From assembly GCA_028277985.1 (NCBI GenBank), contig JANQFG010000042.1, positions 1 to 51,760 on the forward strand: 51,760 bases of DNA, given 5' to 3'. This document shows, in pieces, positions 40,642 to 49,613 of the stretch (position 1 is its first letter; every line of letters starts with the position of its first letter). This stretch comes from a bacterium (lineage in GTDB: Bacteria > Desulfobacterota > DSWW01). The position numbers and the translations under genes were made by a program. Under the pieces are notes generated by a model that was given only the letters and a program-made list of their open reading frames with translations, ran no database searches and was not told the DNA's origin.

Positions 40642-43188
40642 GTGAAGAAATGGCTCTCCAATGTTTTCGAGAAAGCGCCGAAGCGCTCGAAGGCGACCCT
40701 GTCGACCGTACAGGCCAAGTTCAACGACTTCCTCGAAATCCTGGACAACAACAACCGAGTGCTCAAGATCATCGGCGATATGGAGGAAAAAGCGCAGGGG
40801 GAGTATCTCTTCGACATCAACTACATCCGAGCCAGTCTGAACGAGATCCGGCAGGGGGTTCGAGAAATCGTCGAGGGCATGATTTCACTCGGCGGTGAAT
40901 CGTACGAGGGCCTGCGGGAGCGCTACCGGAAGATTGACGCGGAAATCTCCCGGGTCCTGCCCGAGAACCGTCCTGTGGAGAAGGACTCGTTCACGATTCC
41001 ATTTGGTGAGGTGGGATGCGACCGTGCCTGGAGCGTGGGCAGCAAGAGCGCACAACTCGGAGAGATGAAGTCCAGGCTTTCGCTTCCGACCCCCGATGGT
41101 TTTGCGATCAGTGCCTGGGCCTACAAGCATTTCGTGGACGCAAACGATCTGCAGACCCGTGTGAGCCGGTGCATCGATGCGGTGGATTTCAAGCAGCTTG
41201 GGGATCTCCGCGGCGTCAGCGAGGAAATCCAGGCCATGGTTTCCTCGAGCCCGGTACCGAACGATCTTGCCGACGAGATCCGAGAGCGCTATGCGGAGCT
41301 GAGGGAGCGCGTTCCCAAGGGCGGAGTCGCTCTGCGATCCAGCGCCATCGGCGAAGATACCCTGTTCAGCTTTGCCGGACAATATGAATCCTTCCTGAAT
41401 GTGGGGGCGGACGATCTGATCGACCGCTACCGCGATGTTCTGGCGAGCAAGTTCACCCCCCAGGCGATCTACTACTATCTCAGCCACTCCCTTTCCGAGG
41501 CCGATCTGGCCATGGCCGTCGGATGCGTCACCATGGTGGACTCCGCCTCGAGCGGCGTGATCTACACCCGCGACCCGATCCGTCCCGAGGACGATTCGCT
41601 CGTCATCTACAGCATCTACGGCCTGGGCAAGTACCTGGTGGACGGCACCCTGATGCCGGACGTCTTTCGGGTTTCGCGGGACAGCCTCGAGGCCGAGCAT
41701 ACGGAGATCGAGGAGAAACCGGTCAAGCTGGTTACCTGTGCGGAGCGGGGGACCACGGAGGTGCCTGTCCCCGAGGCCGAGCAGGGTCTGCCGTCTCTCG
41801 ATGAAGACCAGGTCAGGCAACTCGCGGAGTTTGCGCTCAAGGTGGAAGAGCATTACGGAGGGCCACACGACATTGAATGGGCGATCGATCCGGAAGGCCG
41901 ACCTTTCCTGCTGCAGGCAAGGCCCCTTCGGGTCATCGAGACGAAGGCGGACGTGGACGAGCCGGATTTACGCTGGTTCAAGGTCCTGGCCTCGGGCGGC
42001 ACCACGGTCTGCCCGGGTGCCGGAAGCGGGCCGGTCTTCCACGTGGACTCCCCGGACGGCCTGCCCGGTGTGCCGGAAGGCGTGGTGCTGGTCTATTCGA
42101 ATCCCTGCCCGGGTCTGGTCACGGTCATGGGCAAGGTAAAGGCGCTGGTGACCGAGGTGGGCAGCACTGCGAGTCACATGGCTACCTTGGCGCGTGAATA
42201 CAATGTTCCCACCCTTGTGGGCCTGAAGGACGCCAGTTCGCTGCCGGTCGGAACCGTGGCTACGGTGGACGCTACGGGACAGGCCATCTATGAGGGTGAA
42301 GCGTCGGAACTGATAAAGATTCGCAACCTGGACGTCCAGGTCCTGGACGATACGGGCATCTACACGGTGCTCAACCGCTTGCTCGAGAGCATCGCGACCC
42401 TCAAGTTGTTGAACCCGGACGATGCGGATTTTCTGCCCGAGAAGTGCGATACCTTTCACGATATCACACGATTCGTGCATCAGAGGGCCATGGAGGAGAT
42501 GTTCTCCATGGGGCAGAATCTGGAGAACAAGGACCGCGTCGCACTCAGGCTCAAGGCCGACATCCCGCTCAATGTGAACATCATCTACATCGATCGGGAT
42601 CTGTCGACGCTACGCGGTAAGAAATGGATCCAGGAAGACGAGATCGGCTCCGCCCCGATGGAGGCCCTGTGGGCGGGAATCATGCAGGAGGGATGGCCTT
42701 CCCAGGGACGTCCTGCCGATTTGAAGGGTTTCATGTCCGTCATGACCACGGGCTTTGCCACGGACACGAGGGGGGAGTTCTCCGAGAACAGCTTTGCCGT
42801 TCTGGGCAAAGAATACATGATTCTCAGCCTGCGCCTCGGGTACCACTTCACGACCGTTGAGGCCATGTGCACGGAGTTGCCGAGCAATAACTACATCCGG
42901 ATGCAATACAAGGGCGGGGGGGCGTCGCACAGTAGAAGGGCGAGGCGTATCGCCCTGATGGTGGAGATTCTGTCCAGGATGGGCTTCAAGCACTCCGGCA
43001 GAGGTGACTTCATGGATGCGAAAATCTCCTACGAGGATTTCCGTGTCACCTCGGACAAGCTCCGACTGCTGGGACGGCTCACGATGATGACGAAGCAGCT
43101 CGACATGGCCCTGTCCAACGATGCCATCTCCCAATGGTACACCCAGGATTTCCTGAAGCAGCTCGGACTCGAGAAAGAGGGTAGCTAG
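40642..43188 (+). CDS. PEP-synthase-like protein lacking the PEP-binding TIM barrel
   Basis: An 848-residue protein. Residues 1-110 are a charged helical segment; about 120-435 are a PPDK/PEP-synthase N-terminal ATP-grasp domain (SVGSKSAQLGEMKSRL, PTPDGFAISAWAY, ALRSSAIGEDTLFSFAGQYE, GGPHDIEWAIDPEGRPFLLQ); about 440-540 are the swivelling phosphohistidine domain with TEVGSTASHMATLAREYNV and candidate His512. Instead of the C-terminal TIM barrel of true PEP synthase, the last 300 residues are a different domain (GFMSVMTTGFATDTRGEFS, LGYHFTTVEAMCTELPSNNY) I cannot name. It therefore probably phosphorylates or senses through His512 rather than making PEP. GTG start behind GGAG. A histidine kinase gene begins 15 bases later, and a response regulator follows. 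Confidence 0.8.
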   Translation: MKKWLSNVFEKAPKRSKATLSTVQAKFNDFLEILDNNNRVLKIIGDMEEKAQGEYLFDINYIRASLNEIRQGVREIVEGMISLGGESYEGLRERYRKIDAEISRVLPENRPVEKDSFTIPFGEVGCDRAWSVGSKSAQLGEMKSRLSLPTPDGFAISAWAYKHFVDANDLQTRVSRCIDAVDFKQLGDLRGVSEEIQAMVSSSPVPNDLADEIRERYAELRERVPKGGVALRSSAIGEDTLFSFAGQYESFLNVGADDLIDRYRDVLASKFTPQAIYYYLSHSLSEADLAMAVGCVTMVDSASSGVIYTRDPIRPEDDSLVIYSIYGLGKYLVDGTLMPDVFRVSRDSLEAEHTEIEEKPVKLVTCAERGTTEVPVPEAEQGLPSLDEDQVRQLAEFALKVEEHYGGPHDIEWAIDPEGRPFLLQARPLRVIETKADVDEPDLRWFKVLASGGTTVCPGAGSGPVFHVDSPDGLPGVPEGVVLVYSNPCPGLVTVMGKVKALVTEVGSTASHMATLAREYNVPTLVGLKDASSLPVGTVATVDATGQAIYEGEASELIKIRNLDVQVLDDTGIYTVLNRLLESIATLKLLNPDDADFLPEKCDTFHDITRFVHQRAMEEMFSMGQNLENKDRVALRLKADIPLNVNIIYIDRDLSTLRGKKWIQEDEIGSAPMEALWAGIMQEGWPSQGRPADLKGFMSVMTTGFATDTRGEFSENSFAVLGKEYMILSLRLGYHFTTVEAMCTELPSNNYIRMQYKGGGASHSRRARRIALMVEILSRMGFKHSGRGDFMDAKISYEDFRVTSDKLRLLGRLTMMTKQLDMALSNDAISQWYTQDFLKQLGLEKEGS

Positions 43189-43203
43189 GAGAAGCGGAGA
43201 CCG

Positions 43204-45411
43204 ATGCTGAGACCTATCCAGAGAATCTCCCGCCTGCTGCTCAATTTCCGGCACCTCGCCTGGATCAGTTCCGCAGTGTTCTTCATCATCCTGGGGACCG
43301 CCCTGTTTGTTGTCTACCAGAATCGATCCATCATGCACGAGCAGATCAATGTTGATTTCAACGCACAGCAGCTGATCCTCGCTCACCAGGCGGCCACGGA
43401 AATCGATTCGGATCTCGAAGACATTCAGATGGAGGTCACGATCCTGAGGAGACTCCTGGCCGAGTCCCCCGAGAGCGCCCGTGACGAGGCGATGCAGGCG
43501 GTGGTGGATCGAACACGCTCCAAGGGGCTTTTCGAGATCGGGCTCGCCAATGCGAAAGGGCAGATCATCGCCCTGGAGCCGTCTCGCGGCGAGCTAGGGT
43601 TCTCGTCGACCACCTTTCTGGAGGATTGCAGGTGGGACGAGCAAGGGCGGATGGTCCTCGGCCCTCTCCGCATCGACGAGCAGTCCGCCGTGACGAGCAT
43701 TCTCTGCTCGAAGCTCGATTCCCCTGGAGAGGGAGGGGGCCTGCTCTTTGCCCGGCTGGACATCTCCCGGCTCGTGACGAGCGTGACCCGGCCGATTCGA
43801 TCCGGAAAGACAGGCTATGCCTGGGTGATCGACGAGAACGGCATGTTCCTCTACCACCCGGACAAAGAGTTCATCGGCGAGAGCGCCTTCGAGGTCCGGG
43901 AAAAACGAATGCCCTACGTCAGTTTTGCCCAGATCAACCGCATCATGAAGGAGCAGATGTTCCGGGGGGAAGAGGGAACCGGGGTGTACGAGAGCGGGTG
44001 GCATCGCGGGGCGGAAGGCCAGATGAGCAAGCTGATCGCATTCACGCCGGTGAAGACCGAGGCCCTGACGGCAGAGAATGTCTGGTCCGTGGCTGTGGTG
44101 GCGCCGATCAAGGAGGTGGCCGATCCTGTCCGCCTCGTCTACAACCGTCACGCCGCGGTGGGAGCTGCCCTGATCGCGACCATGTTCCTCTCGGGCCTTC
44201 TCATTGCGGTCTATCAGAACCGCATGTCGGATGCCCTCAAGGAAAGGGTGAAGGAGACCGAGGCGGACCTGCACGAGAAGGAACGAATCTATCGACGGAT
44301 CGTCGAACAGGCCACGGACCTGATCTACATTCTCGAGCGCGACACCCGGATCAGCCTTGCCAACCGGCAGGCGATCGAGGTCTTTTCGGCCCTTGTGGTC
44401 AAGGGTGATGGCGGGACGGAGACTCCGCCGGAGGGGGTTACGGAGAGACGGCAGGTGGCGATCGGGCACACACTGGATGAGTACATGGGGCCCGAGGACG
44501 TGAACTTCATGAAACATCAGATCGAAAGGGTCCTCGAGAAGAACCACAGCGTTTCCTATGAGCACACGATCAAGATGGAAGGCAGGTCGGTGCGCTTGTC
44601 CACGAAGCTGATTCCGATCCGGGACGACGAGGGCCACGTACACTTCCTGCTCGGGATCAGCCGGGACATGACCGAGAAGGAGGAGATGGATCAGCGGATC
44701 TACAACGCGGAGAAGCTCGCCTCCATCGGGATTCTCGCGTCCGGCGTTGCCCACGAAATCAACAACCCCCTTGCGGTCATCCTGGGGTTCACCGATCTGC
44801 TGCTCGAGAGCTTTCCCGAGGATACGTCCGAGTATGAAGACCTGAAGATGATCGAGCAGAATGCAAACCACGCCAAGAAGGTCGTGGAGAACATGCTCGG
44901 CTTCGCTAGGATCACCGAGGGTCTGGAAGAGACGGTGGATGTAAAGCAGAGCACCCAGACCGTCTATCAGATCGTCAAGAACACCTTGATGACCAAGAAG
45001 GTGGAAGTTCAGGTGGAGATCCCCGACGATCTGCCCAGGGTTCGCGGCGATACCCGGGAATTCCAGCAGGTCATCTTCAACCTGATCAACAATGCCGTTG
45101 CCGCACTGGATGGGGAGGTGGGCAGTCTCAAGCTTTCCGCCGAGGCGGACACGGATTGGGTGCACGTGAACGTGGTCGACACGGGGATGGGTATCCCGAA
45201 CCGGAACAAGCCCCAGATCTTTGACCCCTTCTTCACGACCAAGAAGGTGGGGGAGGGAACGGGTCTCGGATTGTCCCTCTGTTACGGGATCGTGAAGAAG
45301 TACGGAGGGAAGATCAGCTTCACGAGCAGCTCGGCAGAAGACTTCCCGGATCAGCCCACTGGCACCAGCTTCGTTGTCTCCATGCCCGTACATCGGGAAG
45401 AAGAGTCGTAA
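43204..45411 (+). CDS. Membrane sensor histidine kinase (Cache-PAS-HisKA-HATPase)
   Basis: A 735-residue sensor kinase. Layout: TM helix (about 20-40, ISSAVFFIILGTALFVVY), periplasmic Cache-like sensor domain (40-325, with GKTGYAWVIDENGMFLYHP), second TM helix (about 318-340), a PAS domain (about 360-490), HisKA with phospho-acceptor His in GVAHEINNPLAVILG near residue 517, and HATPase_c with N-box FNLINNAVAAL, G1 DTGMGIP, F-box DPFFTTK and G2 GTGLGLSLCYGIV. All catalytic boxes are intact. Cache domains typically bind small organic acids, matching the transporter at the end of the operon. Response regulator follows after 15 bases. Confidence 0.93.
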   Translation: MLRPIQRISRLLLNFRHLAWISSAVFFIILGTALFVVYQNRSIMHEQINVDFNAQQLILAHQAATEIDSDLEDIQMEVTILRRLLAESPESARDEAMQAVVDRTRSKGLFEIGLANAKGQIIALEPSRGELGFSSTTFLEDCRWDEQGRMVLGPLRIDEQSAVTSILCSKLDSPGEGGGLLFARLDISRLVTSVTRPIRSGKTGYAWVIDENGMFLYHPDKEFIGESAFEVREKRMPYVSFAQINRIMKEQMFRGEEGTGVYESGWHRGAEGQMSKLIAFTPVKTEALTAENVWSVAVVAPIKEVADPVRLVYNRHAAVGAALIATMFLSGLLIAVYQNRMSDALKERVKETEADLHEKERIYRRIVEQATDLIYILERDTRISLANRQAIEVFSALVVKGDGGTETPPEGVTERRQVAIGHTLDEYMGPEDVNFMKHQIERVLEKNHSVSYEHTIKMEGRSVRLSTKLIPIRDDEGHVHFLLGISRDMTEKEEMDQRIYNAEKLASIGILASGVAHEINNPLAVILGFTDLLLESFPEDTSEYEDLKMIEQNANHAKKVVENMLGFARITEGLEETVDVKQSTQTVYQIVKNTLMTKKVEVQVEIPDDLPRVRGDTREFQQVIFNLINNAVAALDGEVGSLKLSAEADTDWVHVNVVDTGMGIPNRNKPQIFDPFFTTKKVGEGTGLGLSLCYGIVKKYGGKISFTSSSAEDFPDQPTGTSFVVSMPVHREEES

Positions 45412-45426
45412 GCAGGGAGGGTATCC

Positions 45427-45996
45427 ATGAAGCAGACAATCCTGGCTGTAGACGATGAACCGCACATGCTGAAACTCATGGAACGGATCATCACCGAGAA
45501 GACGCCCTATCAGATCACAACGACGAGCAACTCCCTGGAGGTACCCGAGATCCTCGACAAGAGCGAGTTCGACCTGATCATCATGGACTTGAAGATGCCG
45601 GGGATGGATGGTCTCGACCTGTTGCGGCTCGTGAAGGAGAAGAAACGATTCGAGGAGGTCGTGATCATCACCGCCTTCGGATCCCTCGAGACCGCGATCG
45701 AGGCTCTCTCCCTCGGTGTCTTCGACTACATCACAAAGCCCTTCAAGAAGGAGCAGATCATCTTCACTATCAACAGGGCGATGAGATGGCAGCAAATGCG
45801 GCGTGAAGCGAGCCGCATGGAAGGGAGGTTCAACCTGGAGCCTTACGACAAGGCCCGGGAGGCCTTTGAGCAGGAGTACGTGGTCCGGTTGCTCGAACGC
45901 TGTGACGGCGATCCGAATGTCGCTGCGGAGCGGTCCGGGCTTCCCCTGGAGCGGGTGGTCGCCCTGAAGGAGCAGGCGAAATCGGAAGCTAATTAG
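45427..45996 (+). CDS. Response regulator with receiver and short Fis-like C-terminal domain
   Basis: A 189-residue protein. The receiver (1-120) has acidic pocket DD9-10 (AVDDEP), phosphorylation site Asp54 in IIMDLKMPG, Thr82 in ITAFGS and Lys104 in ITKPFKK. The C-terminal 50 residues (DKAREAFEQEYVVRLLERCD, NVAAERSGLPLERV) look like a Fis-type helix-turn-helix as in NtrC-family proteins, with the AAA+ domain missing (RegA/ActR-like layout). It would be phosphorylated by the adjacent kinase and could control the operon or transporter. Confidence 0.9.
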   Translation: MKQTILAVDDEPHMLKLMERIITEKTPYQITTTSNSLEVPEILDKSEFDLIIMDLKMPGMDGLDLLRLVKEKKRFEEVVIITAFGSLETAIEALSLGVFDYITKPFKKEQIIFTINRAMRWQQMRREASRMEGRFNLEPYDKAREAFEQEYVVRLLERCDGDPNVAAERSGLPLERVVALKEQAKSEAN

Positions 45997-46044
45997 ACGG
46001 GCGTCTTGCCCGGCAGTCTGAAACGGAACAGAAGGAGTCAAGGG

Positions 46045-46569
46045 ATGGAAATGAGACGGGCAGGGGAGATCATGATCCCCCTGGACGAGTATCCGCACAT
46101 TCCGTACTGGTTTACGCTTCGGCAGGCCACGGCGGAACTGGAGAAATCGGAGGTGGTGATCGAAGGGCGTACATCCCTCCCCAGGGCGGTGCTCATCTTT
46201 GACGAGAAGTATCAACTAATGGGGATGGCCCGGAGGCGGGACATCATGCGAGGACTGGAGCCGGAATTTCTCATGGGCCGTCCGATCGAAACCCGGAAGA
46301 CCATTTTCGATGTGAAGGTGGATCCGAATCTCTCTGAATTGTCCTACGACAAGCTGCTCACGGGGATTCGGAAACAGGCGGAGCGGCCGATCGGTGAGGT
46401 GATGCGTCCCATCGTGGCCACGGTCGACTCCGAGGACCACCTGATCAAGATCATCTATGAAATGGTCGATCGGGGTTTGAGCATCCTGCCCGTGCTCAAG
46501 GAGGGCAAGGTGGTCGGAGTCGTTCGATCGGTGGACGCGTTTCGTGAGATCGCTGAAATTCTTCTGTGA
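46045..46569 (+). CDS. CBS-domain protein
   Basis: A 174-residue protein with two CBS domains: MIPLDEYPHIPYWFTLRQATAELE-like CBS1 (in pieces IMIPLDEYPHI, GMARRRDIMRGL) and CBS2 with EVMRPIVATVDSEDHLIKII and VVGVVRSVDAFREI. ATG 46045 has AAGGAG seven bases upstream; a TTG-type start at 46006 is rejected. It sits 48 bases after the response regulator and 72 bases before the transporter, so it may regulate the transporter or read the energy state by binding adenosine nucleotides. Confidence 0.83.
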   Translation: MEMRRAGEIMIPLDEYPHIPYWFTLRQATAELEKSEVVIEGRTSLPRAVLIFDEKYQLMGMARRRDIMRGLEPEFLMGRPIETRKTIFDVKVDPNLSELSYDKLLTGIRKQAERPIGEVMRPIVATVDSEDHLIKIIYEMVDRGLSILPVLKEGKVVGVVRSVDAFREIAEILL

Positions 46570-46641
46570 GTTGAACCGTTAACACACTCGTAGTGCTCGC
46601 GAAAGCATGCAGGTAGTGTAGAAGGAGAAGGTGTAGTCGTC

Positions 46642-48201
46642 ATGGCGAAGAATGAGAAACTGGAAGAGGGTGCGGGCGCACCCAAGGGCGGCCTTCCGCC
46701 CATGCCGGATGAGATCTATCTGGCGACAACCAAGAAACGAATCGATTGGAAGAGAATTGTATTTATCATGCTGGGGCTCGGCTTCTTTACGGCCGTGTAT
46801 TTGTCCCCCTCCTGGCCCGACGCGGTCGACCCTGCCGGAGAGCATTTCGTCCTGACCAGGGAAGGGAAGGCGGCAGTGGGCCTGTTCCTGCTCGCGGCGA
46901 CCTGGTGGGTCTTGGAGGTGGTGCCCATAGGGATCACGGCCATCACCATCGGGGTCGTTCAGTCCCTGTTCTTGATTCGACCGGCCCGGGTGGCTTTCAC
47001 GGATTTCATGGCCCCTTCGGTCTGGTTCATCCTGGGCTCGATCGTGATCGGGATGGTCTTCACCAAGACCGGACTGACCAAGCGAATGGCCTACAAGATG
47101 CTCGCCCTCGTCGGAGAACGGACAAGCATGATCTACCTGGGCTGCTTCGTCATGACGGCGGCGCTCGCTCACATCATGGCACACACCGCGGTGGCGGCGA
47201 CGGTTTACCCGCTGCTGATGGCTATCTACGCCCTCTACGGAGAAGAGGAGAAGCCCACGAAGTTTGGAAAGGGGCTGTTCATCGGTATGGCGTATGTGGC
47301 GGGTGCGGGCAGTATCGTCACCCTCCTCGGCGCCGCCCGCGGGGCGGTGGCCATCGGCTTCTACAAAGATATCGTAGGTAGAGACATCGGCTTCTTCGAG
47401 CTCACCACATACATGTTTCCGGTGGGCTGGCTGATGACCTTCGTGCTCTGGGGATTCTTCATGGTCTTCTTCAAGCCGGAAAGGCCGACGATTCCGGGCC
47501 TGCGGGAAAGGGCGAACAATCTGTACGCCAGGCTGGGGCCTATTACCTCCCAGGAGGTGATTGCCCTTGTGATCGTTCTGGGGACCGTGGCGGTGATGTG
47601 CCTCCAACAATTCGTGCCTGCAATGGGCTTTCTGCACAAGAGCGCCGTCATCCTGACAGGTACGATTCTGTTCTTCCTCTTGAGAATCCTGACCATCGAC
47701 GATCTCGAGGAGATTCCCTGGAATATCATCCTGCTCTTCGGTGGGGCCATGAGCATCGGCTTCTGCCTCTGGCAGACCGGGGCCGCGGAGTGGATGGCGG
47801 TCCAGTGGCTCGTCATGTTCGAGAAGGCACCCGCCTTCGTCTTCATCATGGCGATCTCCTTCTTCGTGCTGCTCATGACCAACTTCATCATGAACGTGGC
47901 GGCCATCGCCATCTCCATGCCGGTGGCGCTCGTGCTTGCGCCCTACCTGAGCGTGGCGCCCGAGGTCGTTCTCTTCGCCTCGCTGGTGGTGGCGGGAATG
48001 CCGTTCCTGCTCCTGGTGGGTGCGGCGCCGAATGCGATCGCTTACGGGAGCAAGCAGTTCACGAACGGGGAGTTCTTCCTGTACGGGATCCCGGCCAGCA
48101 TCCTGCTGATGATCGTGGTCGGTATCTTTGTCTGGATCATCTGGCCTGCAATGGGCATGCCGGTGATACTTCCTCCGGAACCGGTGGCAGCGGTGCCCTG
48201 A
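46642..48201 (+). CDS. DASS/SLC13-family anion:sodium symporter
   Basis: A 519-residue polytopic protein of the divalent anion:Na+ symporter family, which takes up C4-dicarboxylates, citrate, sulfate or related anions with sodium. It shows about 11-12 hydrophobic segments, LEVVPIGITAITIGVVQS, APSVWFILGSIVIGMVF, WNIILLFGGAMSIGFCLWQTG and TNFIMNVAAIAISMPVALVL, with the conserved VGAAPNAIAYGSKQF near residue 455. The usual SNT motifs are varied (MAHTAVAAT in the first half, LMTNFIMNVAA in the second). An N-terminal cytoplasmic stretch of about 35 residues precedes the first helix. Position at the end of a sensor kinase operon suggests the kinase senses its substrate. Confidence 0.88.
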   Translation: MAKNEKLEEGAGAPKGGLPPMPDEIYLATTKKRIDWKRIVFIMLGLGFFTAVYLSPSWPDAVDPAGEHFVLTREGKAAVGLFLLAATWWVLEVVPIGITAITIGVVQSLFLIRPARVAFTDFMAPSVWFILGSIVIGMVFTKTGLTKRMAYKMLALVGERTSMIYLGCFVMTAALAHIMAHTAVAATVYPLLMAIYALYGEEEKPTKFGKGLFIGMAYVAGAGSIVTLLGAARGAVAIGFYKDIVGRDIGFFELTTYMFPVGWLMTFVLWGFFMVFFKPERPTIPGLRERANNLYARLGPITSQEVIALVIVLGTVAVMCLQQFVPAMGFLHKSAVILTGTILFFLLRILTIDDLEEIPWNIILLFGGAMSIGFCLWQTGAAEWMAVQWLVMFEKAPAFVFIMAISFFVLLMTNFIMNVAAIAISMPVALVLAPYLSVAPEVVLFASLVVAGMPFLLLVGAAPNAIAYGSKQFTNGEFFLYGIPASILLMIVVGIFVWIIWPAMGMPVILPPEPVAAVP

Positions 48202-48210
48202 GCATTTGAC

Positions 48211-48362
48211 GCCTTCCTTGGCCGGTCCCGATTTCGATTCGTTTGGGCTCCGTCGCCCCCCCGTGTCTACCCGCCCGCATAATGCGCGAAGCGTTCTGCT
48301 GAGAGCATTATGCGGGCAAAGTCGCCCGGCACGAATCGAAATCGGGACAGGCCAAGGAAGGC
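48211..48362. repeat. Nested inverted repeats downstream of the DASS gene
   Basis: Outer arms 48211-48241 and 48332-48362 are reverse complements over 31 bases with one mismatch. Inside them, CCCGCATAATGC (48274-48285) pairs with GCATTATGCGGG (48305-48316) around a 19-base loop. The whole could fold as a long cruciform or RNA hairpin at the transporter's 3' end, 10 bases after its stop, and may end transcription. Confidence 0.9.
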
Positions 48363-48739
48363 GATGCCTTTCCAGCGCACCTTCCATGTGGCGGGTCCGT
48401 CGCTAAGCACACCTTTTACACGAGAAGCCCCCCGCAACCGCACAGGCGACCCGCAAGGACGGTTCTGTCGGGAACTACACCTCTCTTTCGAGAAGGCCCC
48501 GTGTCTACCCACCCGCATAATGCGCGAAGCGTTCTGCTGAGAGCATTATGCGGGCAAAGTCGCCCGGCACGAATCGAAATCGGGATAGGCCACCGAAGGC
48601 GATGCTCCACCACCGCACCTCCCATGCGGCGGTTCCGTCGAGAACTACACCTTTCTGACGAGAGGCCCCCCCCCGCAACCGCACAGGCGACCCGCAACAA
48701 CGGTTCCGTCGGGAACTACACCTCTCTTTCGAGAAGGCC
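48261..48739. repeat. Two tandem copies of a ~240-bp element with 42-bp subrepeats
   Basis: Copy 1 is 48261-48498 and copy 2 is 48499-48739, roughly 90 percent alike by eye. Each contains the 12-bp inverted pair CCCGCATAATGC/GCATTATGCGGG and, in its second half, two copies of a shorter 42-bp unit (48391-48430, 48459-48499, 48629-48670, 48700-48740) ending CGAGAAGGCCC or similar. No gene is convincing here on either strand. Confidence 0.9.
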
Positions 48740-48761
48740 CACCGCTCGCCCCGCATGGACA

Positions 48762-49592
48762 CTAGGGCACGCGGACGGTGTCTCGCCACCGGTCGAAGCC
48801 GTTGCGTACGGATTTCATGACACCCACGGGTGACAGCCGGGCCAGGATCCAGAGAAGATGGGCAAGTACGGTCACTGGAATGATGGGTTTGTTGCTTGCC
48901 ACACCCCTGAGGATGATGCCCGCGCATCTCTCTGGAGAAATCCCCAGCTTTTCATGGATGGAGTATTGTGCCTTCATCTTTTCCCGATCGATGTTGATGA
49001 CGGGTGAGACGTCGAAGATGGGGGTTTTGATGTATGCGGGACAGACGGCGCTGACCCTTATCCCCAGACGATGGCCCTCCACCCACATGCTCTGGGACAA
49101 CCCGAACACTGCATACTTGCTGGCCACGTAGGCTGCGTTGGATGGAAAGGGAAGCAAACCTTCGACCGAGCTGATGTTTACGATGTGGCCGGACCCCTGC
49201 TTCATCATCTGCCTGTATGCCAGCTGAGACCCGTGGAAGACACCGTTCAGGTTGACGTCCACGACCTTGCGCCAGTATTCCAATTCCATGTCTCGAAACT
49301 CTGCCGCAATGGAGATGCCGGCGTTGTTGAAGAGATAGTCCAGTCTCCCCTTTCTGGACGCGATACCTTCGAGATGCTGCTTGAACGCCTCGTAATCCGT
49401 CACGTCCACGAGCTCCCCTTCGGCCTTGCCCCCAGAAGATCTAATGGCCTGGATGGCACTCTCCAGGCTCTCTCGATTCAGATCGGAGAGAATCACATCG
49501 GCACCCAGGCCGGCCAGCTTCTCTCCCAGCGCCCTGCCGATGCCTGATCCGGCCCCCGTGACGGCAGCCACCTTGTCCTTGAAGACCTCCAT
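48762..49592 (-). CDS. Short-chain dehydrogenase/reductase (SDR)
   Basis: A 276-residue classical SDR, an NAD(P)-dependent oxidoreductase. The nucleotide motif TGAGSGIG is near residue 15, NNAG near 88, catalytic Ser in NISSVEG near 143, and the YxxxK pair in YVASKYAVFG near 158. The C-terminal 70 residues extend into a hydrophobic stretch (PVTVLAHLLWILARL), as in longer membrane-associated SDRs. ATG 49592 follows GGGAGGAAG. It starts 21 bases after the glycyl radical enzyme stop, so both are probably one operon and the SDR may oxidise or reduce its product. Confidence 0.92.
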   Translation of the reverse strand: MEVFKDKVAAVTGAGSGIGRALGEKLAGLGADVILSDLNRESLESAIQAIRSSGGKAEGELVDVTDYEAFKQHLEGIASRKGRLDYLFNNAGISIAAEFRDMELEYWRKVVDVNLNGVFHGSQLAYRQMMKQGSGHIVNISSVEGLLPFPSNAAYVASKYAVFGLSQSMWVEGHRLGIRVSAVCPAYIKTPIFDVSPVINIDREKMKAQYSIHEKLGISPERCAGIILRGVASNKPIIPVTVLAHLLWILARLSPVGVMKSVRNGFDRWRDTVRVP

Positions 49593-49613
49593 CTTCCCTC
49601 CTTCCCCTTCGGA

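Noticed and set aside
40642..43188. True phosphoenolpyruvate synthase (ppsA)
   Set aside because: The ATP-grasp and phosphohistidine domains are there, but the C-terminal PEP/pyruvate barrel is absent and the N-terminus has an extra helical segment.
46579..48387. Long minus-strand frame opposite the DASS transporter
   Set aside because: Rich in His, Glu and Arg without structure, it mirrors the transporter codons; the transporter frame has clear membrane segments.
48211..48739. tRNA or other structured RNA gene
   Set aside because: The strong hairpins suggested an RNA, but no tRNA cloverleaf or known RNA pattern fits, and the tandem repeat organisation explains the structure better.
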